DNA from: Symbiodinium natans
Taxonomy: Eukaryota > Sar > Dinophyceae > Suessiales > Symbiodiniaceae
Direction of reading: 5' to 3'
NCBI GenBank assembly: GCA_905221605.1
Contig: CAJNDS010001104.1
Location: forward strand, 1 to 34,566
DNA length: 34,566 nt
The notes under the pieces were generated by a model. The model had not been told where the DNA came from. It did not search any database and was given only the letters and a program-made list of their open reading frames with translations. Made by a program: the position numbers and the translations under genes. Positions 15,509-31,093 of the stretch are shown here, piece after piece; the first letter of the stretch is position 1, and every line of letters starts with the position of its first letter.

Positions 15509-15625
15509 AAAGAGTGAGGAAGCGAGGACGACGGAGTGAGAGAAAGTGATGCAGTGACGGGCAGCGGAGGAGTGGTGAAGCCATGGGACCCCACGTGATT
15601 TCTATGTCTGCCAACTTTTCTTCGG
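13240..15625 (-). repeat. Satellite unit R1 (long class, 2386 bp)
   Basis: Reverse orientation. It starts with the type B junction CGCCGCGTTTTGAACAGTG. The minisatellite lies at about 13463-13670 and the microsatellite at about 15371-15520. The core segment is duplicated: copy 1 at 13831-14299, copy 2 at 14300-14770. Copy 2 has GGGTCC and CGCCGGC where copy 1 has GGTCC and CGCGGC. Confidence 0.92.
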
Positions 15626-17799
15626 CGCCTAACAGAGCATAGGTCGTCTTTGAACACTTGTAACAATGTTCAGTTTAGAAGATAAGCGACTTGGGAAAAA
15701 ACCTGGATTAAAATTCTGGTCGGTCTTCGGATCTGGCCTCATTACCCTACGTCTGCTGTGCGTGGGGACCCTTTCAATAGTATTATAGGGTCCCGAGTCC
15801 CCATGGCCACAAATGCATTTTTCCGGGGAAAAATACGCCGTGAGGCCACAACAAGGCCACAACAGGCCACAAACGTGTGTTTTTGAGGCCACATCAGGCC
15901 ACAACAGGCCACAAACGTGTGTTTTTGAGGCCACGTCAGGCCACAACAGGCCACAAACGTGTGGTTTTCAGGCCACGTCAGGCCACAACAGGCCACAAAC
16001 GTGTCGCAACAAAGCAAGACCGTGTGGGTTTGAGGCCACATCAGGCCAACTTGTTTGGTTTCGAGATTGATTTTTGGGGCTTGATTTTCAGCAAGTCCTA
16101 GGAGACCAAGTCGTTCCTGTACTGTACACATGTTTGCCAGTTTACGCGACTCCAAATCTGGGGTCGAAAAATCTAGGCAATTCTGGCTTCGCGTGTGTGG
16201 GCCTCCCCTGTGCACGTTTCTTTCATGTTGATCGCTTCCACAAGAAAGCTGCCCTCGGAGGTCGTGGTTCTCAGTAATTGATCTTTCCACGTTAAGTGCT
16301 TGTCTGTGGGCCAGAGTCGCCTGAGTGTAGCAGTCTGGAAAGCGCGGGATTGAGCCCAAAAATAGAAGAATTCGCGACCCCAAAACTGGGGTCGCCAAAC
16401 GGCCCCAATTTTGGGGTCGCGGTTTCACGCCTCCAATTCAGTTCCAAATTGTGCTGCGGGAGCTGGTCCATTTCGCGGCACCATTTTTGGGACCGCGAGA
16501 CGGCCCCATTTTTTGGCACCGAATTTGAGCCTGTGGGCTCAAGCAACCGGATCTCGTTGGCTGCGCACCTGCCCTTGTTCTAGTCACTTTGGGCAGCGTC
16601 GCGCTGAGCGCACGGGGGCTTGTCCGAAGCAGCTGCACACTCGTCTTTGTAATGCTGCAGTGAGGCAGAACTGCAACTGTGCACGTTTCTTTCATGTTGA
16701 TCGCTTCCACAAGAAAGCTGCCCTCGGAGGTCGTGGTTCTCAGTAATTGATCTTTCCACGTTAAGTGCTTGTCTGTGGGCCAGAGTCGCCTGAGTGTAGC
16801 AGTCTGGAAAGCGCGGGATTGAGCCCAAAAATAGAAGAATTCGTGACCCCAAAACTGGGGTCGCCAAACGGCCCCAATTTTGGGGTCGCGGTTTCACGCC
16901 TCCAATTCAGTTCCAAATTGTGCTGCGGGAGCTGGTCCATTTCGCGGCACCATTTTTGGGACCGCGAGACGGCCCCATTTTTTGGCACCGAATTTGAGCC
17001 TGTGTGCTCAAGCAACCGGATCTCGTTGGCTGCGCACCTGCCCTTGTTCTAGTCACTTTGGGCAGCGTCGCGCTGAGCGCACGGGGGCTTGTCCGAAGCA
17101 GCTGCACACTCGTCTTTGTAATGCTGCAGTGAGGCAGAACTGCAACTGTGGAGGCCCGTCCTCGCGAAGCCAGAATTGCTTGTGTTTTGCGGCCCTGAAA
17201 GCGGGGTCGCCCGACTTCCCCGGAACTTGGGCTTCGTCCTGGCAATTCTGCTGGTCCGCCAGTTGAGCTGCAGGTCTTTGTCGGTGTTTTCTGTGGATAG
17301 GAGGCGCCCTTCAAGCTCGGGAAGTTGACCAACGTGGCTCAACGTTTTCTGCTGTTGCGCAGAGTCGTCTGCTGGACATTGAAGAATGAAAGCTTTTGGC
17401 AGGCTTGGGCTTTGAACAGCGAGGATACCTACTGTGCAGGAACGGCTTGTGCTCCTGGCGAATCAGCTGTTGCCGAGCACCCTCATTGGGGTTCTAACAA
17501 TGGTCAGGTTGTGGGGCTGGTGAACGGATGCCACAAGTGCATTCGCGCATGCTTGGACATATTTTGGCGCTGTCTCCAATCTCAGTTTTTGCGGCAGTCA
17601 ACGCGCCGTTGATGGGTCAGACCTGTCTATACAGCATTTTGAATTTATAGCACCATCGACCCTGGTCTTTGCCAGAGCCAAACAGACGTATGTTTTGGAG
17701 CAGCAAGTGCTTGCGTGTGAGAGAGTGACAGAGTGTCTGTGAGTGTGTGAGGATGAGAGTGAGAGCAAGAGCGAGAGCGAGAGTGAGAGTAAGAGTGAG

Positions 17800-17847
<48 letters not shown>

Positions 17848-17962
17848 AGTGAAAGGAAGCGAGGACGACGGAGTGAGAGAAAGTGATGCAGTGACGGGCA
17901 GCGGAGGAGTGGTGAAGCCATGGGGCCCCACGTGATTTCTATGTCTGCCAACTTTTCTTCGG
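15626..17962 (-). repeat. Satellite unit R2 (long class, 2337 bp)
   Basis: Reverse orientation, starting with the type A junction CGCCTAACAGAG. Core copies are at 16211-16679 and 16680-17148, each 469 bp. The minisatellite is at about 15843-16048. The microsatellite (about 17757-17855) is shorter than in most units. The end carries the type B CATGGGGCCCC marker that precedes R3. Confidence 0.92.
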
Positions 17963-20135
17963 CGCCGCGTTTTGAACAGTGCATAGGTCGTGTTTGAACA
18001 CTTGTAACAATGTTCAGTTTAGAAGATAAGCGACTTGGGAAAAAACCTGGATTAAAATTCTGGTCGGTCTTCGGATCTGGCCTCATTACCCTACGTCTGC
18101 TGCGCGTGGGGACCCTTTCAATAGTATTATAGGGTCCCGAGTCCCCATGGCCACAAATGCATTTTTCCGGGGAAAAATACGCCGTGAGGCCACAACAAGG
18201 CCACAACAGGCCACAAACGTGTGTTTTTGAGGCCACATCAGCCACAAACGTGTGTTTTTGAGGCCACGTCAGGCCACAACAGGCCACAAACGTGTGGTTT
18301 TCAGGCCACGTCAGGCCACAACAGGCCACAAACGTGTCGCAACAAAGCAAGACCGTGTGGGTTTGAGGCCACATCAGGCCAACTTGTTTGGTTTCGAGAT
18401 TGTTTTTTGGGGCTTGATTTTCAGCAAGTCCTAGGAGACCAAGTCGTTCCTGTACTGTACACATGTTTGCCAGTTTACGCGACTCGAAATCTGGGGTCGA
18501 AAAATCTAGGCAATTCTGGCTTCGCGTGTGTGGGCCTCCCCTGTGCACGTTTCTTTCATGTTGATCGCTTCCACAAGAAAGCTGCCCTCGGAGGTCGTGG
18601 TTCTCAGTAATTGATCTTTCCACGTTAAGTGCTTGTCTGTGGGCCAGAGTCGCCTGAGTGTAGCAGTCTGGAAAGCGCGGGATTGAGCCCAAAAATAGAA
18701 GAATTCGCGACCCCAAAACTGGGGTCGCCAAACGGCCCCAATTTTGGGGTCGCGGTTTCACGCCTCCAATTCAGTTCCAAATTGTGCTGCGGGAGCTGGT
18801 CCATTTCGCGGCACCATTTTTGGGACCGCGAGACGGCCCCATTTTTTGGCACCGAATTTGAGCCTGTGGGCTCAAGCAACCGGATCTCGTTGGCTGCGCA
18901 CCTGCCCTTGTTCTAGTCACATTGGGCAGCGTCGCGCTGAGCGCACGGGGGCTTGTCCGAAGCAGCTGCACACTCGTCTTTGTAATGCTGCAGTGAGGCA
19001 GAACTGCAACTGTGCACGTTTCTTTCATGTTGATCGCTTCCACAAGAAAGCTGCCCTCGGAGGTCGTGGTTCTCAGTAATTGATCTTTCCACGTTAAGTG
19101 CTTGTCTGTGGGCCAGAGTCGCCTGAGTGTAGCAGTCTGGAAAGCGCGGGATTGAGCCCAAAAATAGAAGAATTCGCGACCCCAAAACTGGGGTCGCCAA
19201 ACGGCCCCAATTTTGGGGTCGCGGTTTCACGCCCCCAATTCAGTTCCAAATTGTGCTGCGGGAGCTGGGTCCATTTCGCGGCACCATTTTTGGGACCGCG
19301 AGACGGCCCCATTTTTTGGCACCGAATTTGAGCCTGTGGGCTCAAGCAACCGGATCTCGTTGGCTGCGCACCTGCCCTTGTTCTAGTCACTTTGGGCAGC
19401 GTCGCGCTGAGCGCACGGGGGCTTGTCCGAAGCAGCTGCACACTCGTCTTTGTAATGCTGCAGTGAGGCAGAACTGCAACTGTGGAGGCCCGTCCTCGCG
19501 AAGCCAGAATTGCTTGTGTTTTGCGGCCCTGAAAGCGGGGTCGCCCGACTTCCCCGGAACTTGGGCTTCGTCCTGGCAATTCTGCTGGTCCGCCAGTTGA
19601 GCTGCAGGTCTTTGTCGGTGTTTTCTGTGGATAGGAGGCGCCCTTCAAGCTCGGGAAGTTGACCAACGTGGCTCAACGTTTTCTGCTGTTGCGCAGAGTC
19701 GTCTGCTGGACATTGCAGAATGAAAGCTTTTGGCAGGCTTGGGCTTTGAACAGCGAGGATACCTACTGTACAGGAACGGCTTGTGCTCCTAGCGAATCAG
19801 CTGTTGCCGAGCACCCTCATTGGGGTTCTAACAATGGTCAGGTTGTGGGGCTGGTGAACGGATGCCACAAGTGCATTCATGCTTGGACATATTTTGGCGC
19901 TGTCTCCAATCTCAGTTTTTGCGGCAGTTAACGCGCCGTTGATGGGTCAGACCTGTCTATACAGCATTTTGAATTTATAGCACCATCGACCCTGGTCTTT
20001 GCCAGAGCCAAACAGACGTATGTTTTGGAGCAGCAAGTGCTTGCGTGTGAGAGAGTGACAGAGTGTCTGTGAGTGTGTGAGGATGAGAGTGAGAGCGAGA
20101 GCGAGAGCGAGAGTGAGAGTGAGAATGAAAGTGAG

Positions 20136-20209
<74 letters not shown>

Positions 20210-20324
20210 AGAGTGAGGAAGCGAGGACGACGGAGTGAGAGAAAGTGATGCAGTGACGGGCAGCGGAGGAGTGGTGAAGCCATGGGACCCCACGTGATTT
20301 CTATGTCTGCCAACTTTTCTTCGG
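17963..20324 (-). repeat. Satellite unit R3 (long class, 2362 bp)
   Basis: Type B junction at the start. Core copies are at 18544-19012 and 19013-19482. One minisatellite copy is shortened near 18240. The longest open frame of the satellite runs on the minus strand through R3 into R2 (18761 back to 17598, 387 codons). It ends in the (Ser-Leu)n stretch of the microsatellite and is not kept intact in neighbouring units. Confidence 0.92.
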
Positions 20325-22011
20325 CGCCTAACAGAGCATAGGTCGTCTTTGAACACTTGTAACAATGTTCAGTTTAGAAGATAAGCGACTTGGGAAAAAA
20401 CCTGGATTAAAATTCTGGTCGGTCTTCGGATCTGGCCTCATTACCCTACGTCTGCTGTGCGTGGGGACCCTTTCAATAGTATTATAGGGTCCCGAGTCCC
20501 CATGGCCACAAATTGCATTTTTCGGGGAAAAATGCGCCGTGAGGCCACAACAAGGCCACAACAGGCCACAAACGTGTGTTTTTGAGGCCACATCAGGCCA
20601 CAACAGGCCACAAACGTGTGTTTTTGAGGCCACGTCAGGCCACAAACGTGTGGTTTTCAGGCCACGTCAGGCCACAACAGGCCACAAACGTGTCGCAACA
20701 AAGCAAGACCGTGTGGGTTTAAGGCCACATCAGGCCAACTTGTTTGGTTTCGAGATTGTTTTTTGGGGCTTGATTTTCAGCAATTCCTAGGAGACCAAGT
20801 CGTTCCTGTACTGTACACATGTTTGCCAGTTTACGCGACTCCAAATCTGGGGTCGAAAAATCTAAGCAATTCTGGCTTCGCGTGTGTGGGCCTCCCCTGT
20901 GCACGTTTCTTTCATGTTGATCGCTCCACAAGAAAGCTGCCCTCGGAGGTCGTGGTTCTCAGTAATCTTTCCACGTTAAGTGCTTGTCTGTGGGCCAGAC
21001 CCGCCTGCGTGTAGCAGTCTGGAAAGCGCGGGATTGAGCCCAAAAATAGAAGAATTCGCGACCCCAAAACTGGGGTCGCCAAACGGCCCCAATTTTGGGG
21101 TCGCGGTTTCACCAATTCAGTTCGAAATTGTGCTGCGGGAGCTGGGTCCATTTCGCCGGCACCATTTTTGGGACCGCGAGACGGCCCCATTTTTTGGCAC
21201 CGAATTTGAGCCTGTGGGCTCAAGCAACCGGATCTCGTTGGCTGCGCACCTGCCCTTGTTCTAGTCACTTTGGGCAGCGTCGCGCTGAGCGCACGGGGGC
21301 TTGTCCGAAGCAGCTGCACACTCGTCTTTGTAATGCTGCAGTGAGGCAGAACTGCAACTGTGGAGGCCCGTCCTCGCGAAGCCAGAATTGCTTGTGTTTT
21401 GCGGCCCTGAAAGCGGGGTCGCCCGACTTCCCCGGAACTTGGGCTTCGTCCTGGCAATTCTGCTGGTCCGCCAGTTGAGCTGCAGGTCTTTGTCGGTGTT
21501 TTCTGTGGATAGGAGGCGCCCTTCAAGCTCTTGACCAACGTGGCTCAACGTTTTCTGCTGTTGCGCAGAGTCGTCTGCTGGACATTGCAGAATGAAAGCT
21601 TTTGGCAGGCTTGGGCTTTGAACAGCGAGGATACCTAGTGTACAGGAACGGCTTGTGCTCCTAGCGAATCAGCTGTTGCCGAGCACCCTCATTGGGGTTC
21701 TAACAATGGTCAGGTTGTGGGGCTGGTGAACGGATGCCACAAGTGCATTCGCGCATGCTTGGACATATTTTGGCGCTGTCTCCAATCTCAGTTTTTGCGG
21801 CAGTCAACGCGCCGTTGATGGGTCAGACCTGTCTATACAGCATTTTGAATTTATAGCACCATCGACCCTGGTCTTTGCCAGAGCCAAACAGACGTATGTT
21901 TTGGAGCAGCAAGTGCTTGCGTGTGAGAGAGTGACAGAGTGTCTGTGAGTGTGTGAGGATGAGAGTGAGAGCGAGAGCGAGAGTGAGAGTGAGAGTGAGA
22001 ATGAAAGTGAG

Positions 22012-22097
<86 letters not shown>

Positions 22098-22214
22098 AAA
22101 GAGTGAGGAAGCGAGGACGACGGAGTGAGAGAAAGTGATGCAGTGACGGGCAGCGGAGGAGTGGTGAAGCCATGGGACCCCACGTGATTTCTATGTCTGC
22201 CAACTTTTCTTCGG
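20325..22214 (-). repeat. Satellite unit R4 (short class, 1890 bp)
   Basis: Type A junction and a single core copy. Private variants include CGGGGAAAAATGCGCC near 20523, a shortened minisatellite, and CCGCCTGCGTGTAG near 21001. Near 20965 it shares the AGTAATCTTTCC deletion with R7, suggesting a common parent for these two stretches. Confidence 0.92.
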
Positions 22215-24316
22215 CGCCTAACAGAGCATAGGTCGTCTTTGAACACTTGTAACAATGTTCAGTTTAGAAGATAAGCGACTTGGGAAAAAACCTGGATTAA
22301 AATTCTGGTCGGTCTTCGGATCTGGCCTCATTACCCTACGTCTGCTGTGCGTGGGGACCCTTTCAATAGTATAAGAGTCCCGAGTCCCCATGGCCACAAA
22401 TGCATTTTTCCGGGGAAAAATACGCCGTGAGGCCACAACAAGGCCACAACAGGCCACAAACGTGTGTTTTTGAGGCCACATCAGCCACAAACGTGTGTTT
22501 TTGAGGCCACGTCAGGCCACAACAGGCCACAAACGTGTGGTTTTCAGGCCACGTCAGGCCACAACAGGCCACAAACGTGTCGCAACAAAGCAAGACCGTG
22601 TGGGTTTGAGGCCACATCAGGCCAACTTGTTTGGTTTCGAGATTGTTTTTTGGGGCTTGATTTTCAGCAAGTCCTAGGAGACCAAGTCGTTCCTGTACTG
22701 TACACATGTTTGCCAGTTTACGCGACTCGAAATCTGGGGTCGAAAAATCTAGGCAATTCTGGCTTCGCGTGTGTGGGCCTCCCCTGTGCACGTTTCTTTC
22801 ATGTTGATCGCTTCCACAAGAAAGCTGCCCTCGGAGGTCGTGGTTCTCAGTAATTGATCTTTCCACGTTAAGTGCTTGTCTGTGGGCCAGAGTCGCCTGA
22901 GTGTAGCAGTCTGGAAAGCGCGGGATTGAGCCCAAAAATAGAAGAATTCGCGACCCCAAAACTGGGGTCGCCAAACGGCCCCAATTTTGGGGTCGCGGTT
23001 TCACGCATTTTTGGGACCGCGAGACGGCCCCATTTTTTGGCACCGAATTTGAGCCTGTGGGCTCAAGCAACCGGATCTCGTTGGCTGCGCACCTGCCCTT
23101 GTTCTAGTCAGTTTGGGCAGCGTCGCGCTGAGCGCACGGGGGCTTGTCCGAAGCAGCTGCACACTCGTCTTTGTAATGCTGCAGTGAGGCAGAACTGCAA
23201 CTGTGCACGTTTCTTTCATGTTGATCGCTTCCACAAGAAAGCTGCCCTCGGAGGTCGTGGTTCTCAGTAATTGATCTTTCCACGTTAAGTGCTTGTCTGT
23301 GGGCCAGAGTCGCCTGAGTGTAGCAGTCTGGAAAGCGCGGGATTGAGCCCAAAAATAGAAGAATTCGCGACCCCAAAACTGGGGTCGCCAAACGGCCCCA
23401 ATTTTGGGGTCGCGGTTTCACGCCTCCAATTCAGTTCCAAATTGTGCTGCGGGAGCTGGTCCATTTCGCGGCACCATTTTTGGGACCGCGAGACGGCCCC
23501 ATTTTTTGGCACCGAATTTGAGCCTGTGGGCTCAAGCAACCGGATCTCGTTGGCTGCGCGCCTGCCCTTGTTCTAGTCACTTTGGGCAGCGTCGCGCTGA
23601 GCGCACGGGGGCTTGTCCGAAGCAGCTGCACACTCGTCTTTGTAATGCTGCAGTGAGGCAGAACTGCAACTGTGGAGGCCCGTCCTCGCGAAGCCAGAAT
23701 TGCTTGTGTTTTGCGGCCCTGAAAGCGGGGTCGCCCGACTTCCCCGGAACTTGGGCTTCGTCCTGGCAATTCTGCTGGTCCGCCAGTTGAGCTGCAGGTC
23801 TTTGTCGGTGCCCTTCAAGCTCGGGAAGTTGACCAACGTGGCTCAACGTTTTCTGCTGTTGCGCAGAGTCGTCTGCTGGACATTGCAGAATGAAAGCTTT
23901 TGGCAGGCTTGGGCTTTGAACAGCGAGGATACCTACTGTACAGGAACGGCTTGTGCTCCTAGCGAATCAGCTGTTGCCGAGCACCCTCATTGGGGTTCTA
24001 ACAATGGTCAGGTTGTGGGGCTGGTGAACGGATGCCACAAGTGCATTCGCGCATGCTTGGACATATTTTGGCGCTGTCTCCAATCTCAGTTTTTGCGGCA
24101 GTCAACGCGCCGTTTGATGGGTCAGACCTGTCTATACAGCATTTTGAATTTATAGCACCATCGACCCTGGTCTTTGCCAGAGCCAAACAGACGTATGTTT
24201 TGGAGCAGCAAGTGCTTGCGTGTGAGAGAGTGACAGAGTGTCTGTGAGTGTGTGAGGATGAGAGTGAGAGCGAGAGCGAGAGCGAGAGTGAGAGTGAGAG
24301 TGAGAATGAAAGTGAG

Positions 24317-24378
<62 letters not shown>

Positions 24379-24495
24379 AAAGAGTGAGGAAGCGAGGACG
24401 ACGGAGTGAGAGAAAGTGATGCAGTGACGGGCAGCGGAGGAGTGGTGAAGCCATGGGACCCCACGTGATTTCTATGTCTGCCAACTTTTCTTCGG
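22215..24495 (-). repeat. Satellite unit R5 (long class, 2281 bp)
   Basis: Type A junction. Core copies are at 22787-23203 (417 bp, with about 52 bp missing after GGTTTCACGC near 23005) and 23204-23672. One minisatellite copy is shortened near 22484, and the GGGACCCT hairpin is broken near 22370. Confidence 0.92.
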
Positions 24496-26686
24496 CGCCT
24501 AACAGAGCATAGGTCGTCTTTGAACACTTGTAACAATGTTCAGTTTAGAAGATAAGCGACTTGGGAAAAAACCTGGATTAAAATTCTGGTCGGTCTTCGG
24601 ATCTGGCCTCATTACCCTACGTCTGCTGTGCGTGGGGACCCTTTCAATAGTATTATAGGGTCCCGAGTCCCCATGGCCACAAATGCATTTTTCCGGGGAA
24701 AAATACGCCGTGAGGCCACAACAAGGCCACAACAGGCCACAAACGTGTGTTTTTGAGGCCACATCAGGCCACAACAGGCCACAAACGTGTGTTTTTGAGG
24801 CCACGTCAGGCCACAACAGGCCACAAACGTGTGGTTTTCAGGCCACGTCAGGCCACAACAGGCCACAAACGTGTCGCAACAAAGCAAGACCGTGTGGGTT
24901 TGAGGCCACATCAGGCCAACTTGTTTGGTTTCGAGATTGTTTTTTGGGGCTTGATTTTCAGCAAGTCCTAGGAGACCAAGTCGTTCCTGTACTGTACACA
25001 TGTTTGCCAGTTTACGCGACTCCAAATCTGGGGTCGAAAAATCTAGGCAATTCTGGCTTCGCGTGTGTGGGCCTCCCCTGTGCACGTTTCTTTCATGTTG
25101 ATCGCTTCCACAAGAAAGCTGCCCTCGGAGGTCGTGGTTCTCAGTAATTGATCTTTCCACGTTAAGTGCTTGTCTGTGGGCCAGAGTCGCCTGAGTGTAG
25201 CAGTCTGGAAAGCGCGGGATTGAGCCCAAAAATAGAAGAATTCGCGACCCCAAAACTGGGGTCGCCAAACGGCCCCAATTTTGGGGTCGCGGTTTCACGC
25301 CTCCAATTCAGTTCCAAATTGTGCTGCGGGAGCTGGTCCATTTCGCGGCACCATTTTTGGGACCGCGAGACGGCCCCATTTTTTGGCACCGAATTTGAGC
25401 CTGTGGGCTCAAGCAACCGGATCTCGTTGGCTGCGCACCTGCCCTTGTTCTAGTCACTTTGGGCAGCGTCGCGCTGAGCGCACGGGGGCTTGTCCGAAGC
25501 AGCTGCACACTCGTCTTTGTAATGCTGCAGTGAGGCAGAACTGCAACTGTGCACGTTTCTTTCATGTTGATCGCTTCCACAAGAAAGCTGCCCTCGGAGG
25601 TCGTGGTTCTCAGTAATTGATCTTTCCACGTTAAGTGCTTGTCTGTGGGCCAGAGTCGCCTGAGTGTAGCAGTCTGGAAAGCGCGGGATTGAGCCCAAAA
25701 ATAGAAGAATTCGCGACCCCAAAACTGGGGTCGCCAAACGGCCCCAATTTTGGGGTCGCGGTTTCACGCCTCCAATTCAGTTCCAAATTGTGCTGCGGGA
25801 GCTGGTCCATTTCGCGGCACCATTTTTGGGACCGCGAGACGGCCCCATTTTTTGGCACCGAATTTGAGCCTGTGGGCTCAAGCAACCCGGATCTCGTTGG
25901 CTGCGCACCTGCCCTTGTTCTAGTCACTTTGGGCAGCGTCGCGCTGAGCGCACGGGGGCTTGTCCGAAGCAGCTGCACACTCGTCTTTGTAATGCTGCAG
26001 TGAGGCAGAACTGCAACTGTGGAGGCCCGTCCTCGCGAAGCCAGAATTGCTTGTGTTTTGCGGCCCTGAAAGCGGGGTCGCCCGACTTCCCCGGAACTTG
26101 GGCTTCGTCCTGGCAATTCTGCTGGTCCGCCAGTTGAGCTGCAGGTCTTTGTCGGTGTTTTCTGTGGATAGGAGGCCCTTCAAGCTCGGGAAGTTGACCA
26201 ACGTGGCTCAACGTTTTCTGCTGTTGCGCAGAGTCGTCTGCTGGACATTGCAGAATGAAAGCTTTTGGCAGGCTTGGGCTTTGAACAGCGAGGATACCTA
26301 CTGTACAGGAACGGCTTGTGCTCCTAGCGAATCAGCTGTTGCCGAGCACCCTCATTGGGGTTCTAACAATGGTCAGGTTGTGGGGCTGGTGAACGGATGC
26401 CACAAGTGCATTCGCGCATGCTTGGACATATTTTGGCGCTGTCTCCAATCTCAGTTTTTGCGGCAGTTAACGCGCCGTTGATGGGTCAGACCTGTCTATA
26501 CAGCATTTTGAATTTATAGCACCATCGACCCTGGTCTTTGCCAGAGCCAAACAGACGTATGTTTTGGAGCAGCAAGTGCTTGCGTGTGAGAGAGTGACAG
26601 AGTGTCTGTGAGTGTGTGAGGATGAGAGTGAGAGCGAGAGCGAGAGCGAGAGCGAGAGTGAGAGTGAGAGTGAGAATGAAAGTGAG

Positions 26687-26760
<74 letters not shown>

Positions 26761-26874
26761 AGAGTGAGGAAGCGAGAACGACGGAGTGAGAGAAAGTGAT
26801 GCAGTGACGGGCAGCGGAGGAGTGGTGAACCATGGGGCCCCACGTGATTTCTATGTCTGCCAACTTTTCTTCGG
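24496..26874 (-). repeat. Satellite unit R6 (long class, 2379 bp)
   Basis: Type A junction at the start and type B marker at the end. Core copies are at 25081-25549 and 25550-26019. The minisatellite is at about 24715-24920 and the microsatellite at about 26630-26765. A few bases are lost in the GGATAGGAGG segment near 26167. Confidence 0.92.
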
Positions 26875-29232
<2,358 letters not shown>

Positions 29233-30896
29233 CGCCGCGTTTTCAACAGTGCATAGGTCGTCTTTGAACACTTGTAACAATGTTCAGTTTAGAAGATAAG
29301 CGACTTGGGAAAAAACCTGGGTTAAAATTCTGGTCGCTCTTGAATTCGGATCTGGCCTCATTACCCTACGTCTGCTGCGCGTGGGGACCCTTTCAATAGT
29401 ATTATAGGGTCCAGTCCCCATGGCCACAAATGCATTTTTCCGGGGAAAAATACGCCGTGAGGCCACAACAAGGCCACAACAGGCCACAAACGTGTGTTTT
29501 TGAGGCCACATCAGGCCACAACAGGCCACAAACGTGTGTTTTTGAGGCCACGTCAGGCCACAACAGGCCACAAACGTGTCGCAACAAAGCAAGACCGTGT
29601 GGGTTTGAGGCCACATCAGGCCAACTTGTTTGGTTTCGAGATTGTTTTTTGGGGCTTGATTTTCAGCAAGTCCTAGGAGACCAAGTCGTTCCTGCACTGT
29701 ACACATGTTTGCCAGCTTACGCGACTCCAAATCTGGGGTCGAAAAATCTAGGCAATTCTGGCTTCGCGTGTGTGGGCCTCCCCTGTGCACGTTTCTTTCA
29801 TGTTGATCGCTTCCACAAGAAAGCTGCCCTCGGAGGTCGTGGTTCTCAGTAATTGATCTTTCCACGTTAAGTGCTTGTCTGTGGGCCAGAGTCGCCTGAG
29901 TGTAGCAGTCTGGAAAGCGCGGGATTGAGCCCAAAAATAGAAGAATTCGCGACCCCAAAACTGGGGTCGCCAAACGGCCCCAATTTTGGGGTCGCGGTTT
30001 CACGCCTCCAATTCAGTTCCAAATTGTGCTGCGGGAGCTGGTCCATTTCGCGGCACCATTTTTGGGACCGCGAGACGGCCCCATTTTTTGGCACCGAATT
30101 TGAGCCTGTGGGCTCAAGCAACCGGATCTCGTTGGCTGCGCGCCTGCCCTTGTTCTAGTCACTTTGGGCAGCGTCGCGCTGAGCGCACGGGGGCTTGTCC
30201 GAAGCAGCTGCACACTCGTCTTTGTAATGCTGCAGTGAGGCAGAACTGCAACTGTGGAGGCCCGTCCTCGCGAAGCCAGAATTGCTTGTGTTTTGCGGCC
30301 CTGAAAGCGGGGTCGCCCGACTTCCCCGGAACTTGGGCTTCGTCCTGGCAATTCTGCTGGTCCGCCAGTTGAGCTGCAGGTCTTTGTCGGTGCCCTTCAA
30401 GCTCGGGAAGTTGACCAACGTGGCTCAACGTTTTCTGCTGTTGCGCAGAGTCGTCTGCTGGACATTGCAGAATGAAAGCTTTTGGCAGGCTTGGGCTTTG
30501 AACAGCGAGGATACCTACTGTACAGGAACGGCTGTGCTCCTAGCGAATCAGCTGTTGCCGAGCACCCTCATTGGGGTTCTAACAATGGTCAGGTTGTGGG
30601 GCTGGTGAACGGATGCCACAAGTGCATTCGCGCATGCTTGGACATATTTTGGCGCTGTCTCCAATCTCAGTTTTTGCGGCAGTTAACGCGCCGTTGATGG
30701 GTCAGACCTGTCTATACAGCATTTTGAATTTATAGCACCATCGACTCTGGTCTTTGCCAGAGCCAAACAGACGTATGTTTTGGAGCAGCAAGTGCTTGCG
30801 TGTGAGAGAGTGACAGAGTGTCTGTGAGTGTGTGAGGATGAGAGTGAGAGCGAGAGCGAGAGCGAGAGTGAGAGTGAGAGTGAGAATGAAAGTGAG

Positions 30897-30976
<80 letters not shown>

Positions 30977-31093
30977 AAAGAGTGAAGAAGCGAGGACGAC
31001 GGAGTGAGAGAAAGTGATGCAGTGACGGGCAGCGGAGGAGTGGTGAAGCCATGGGACCCCACGTGATTTCTATGTCTGCCAACTTTTCTTCGG
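29233..31093 (-). repeat. Satellite unit R8 (short class, 1861 bp)
   Basis: Type B junction and a single core copy. One minisatellite copy is missing. There is an insertion in GGTCGCTCTTGAATTCGG near 29335, and the GGGACCCT hairpin is broken near 29405. It lacks the roughly 22-bp TTTTCTGTGGATAGGAGGCG segment near 30390, as do L1 and R5. Confidence 0.92.
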
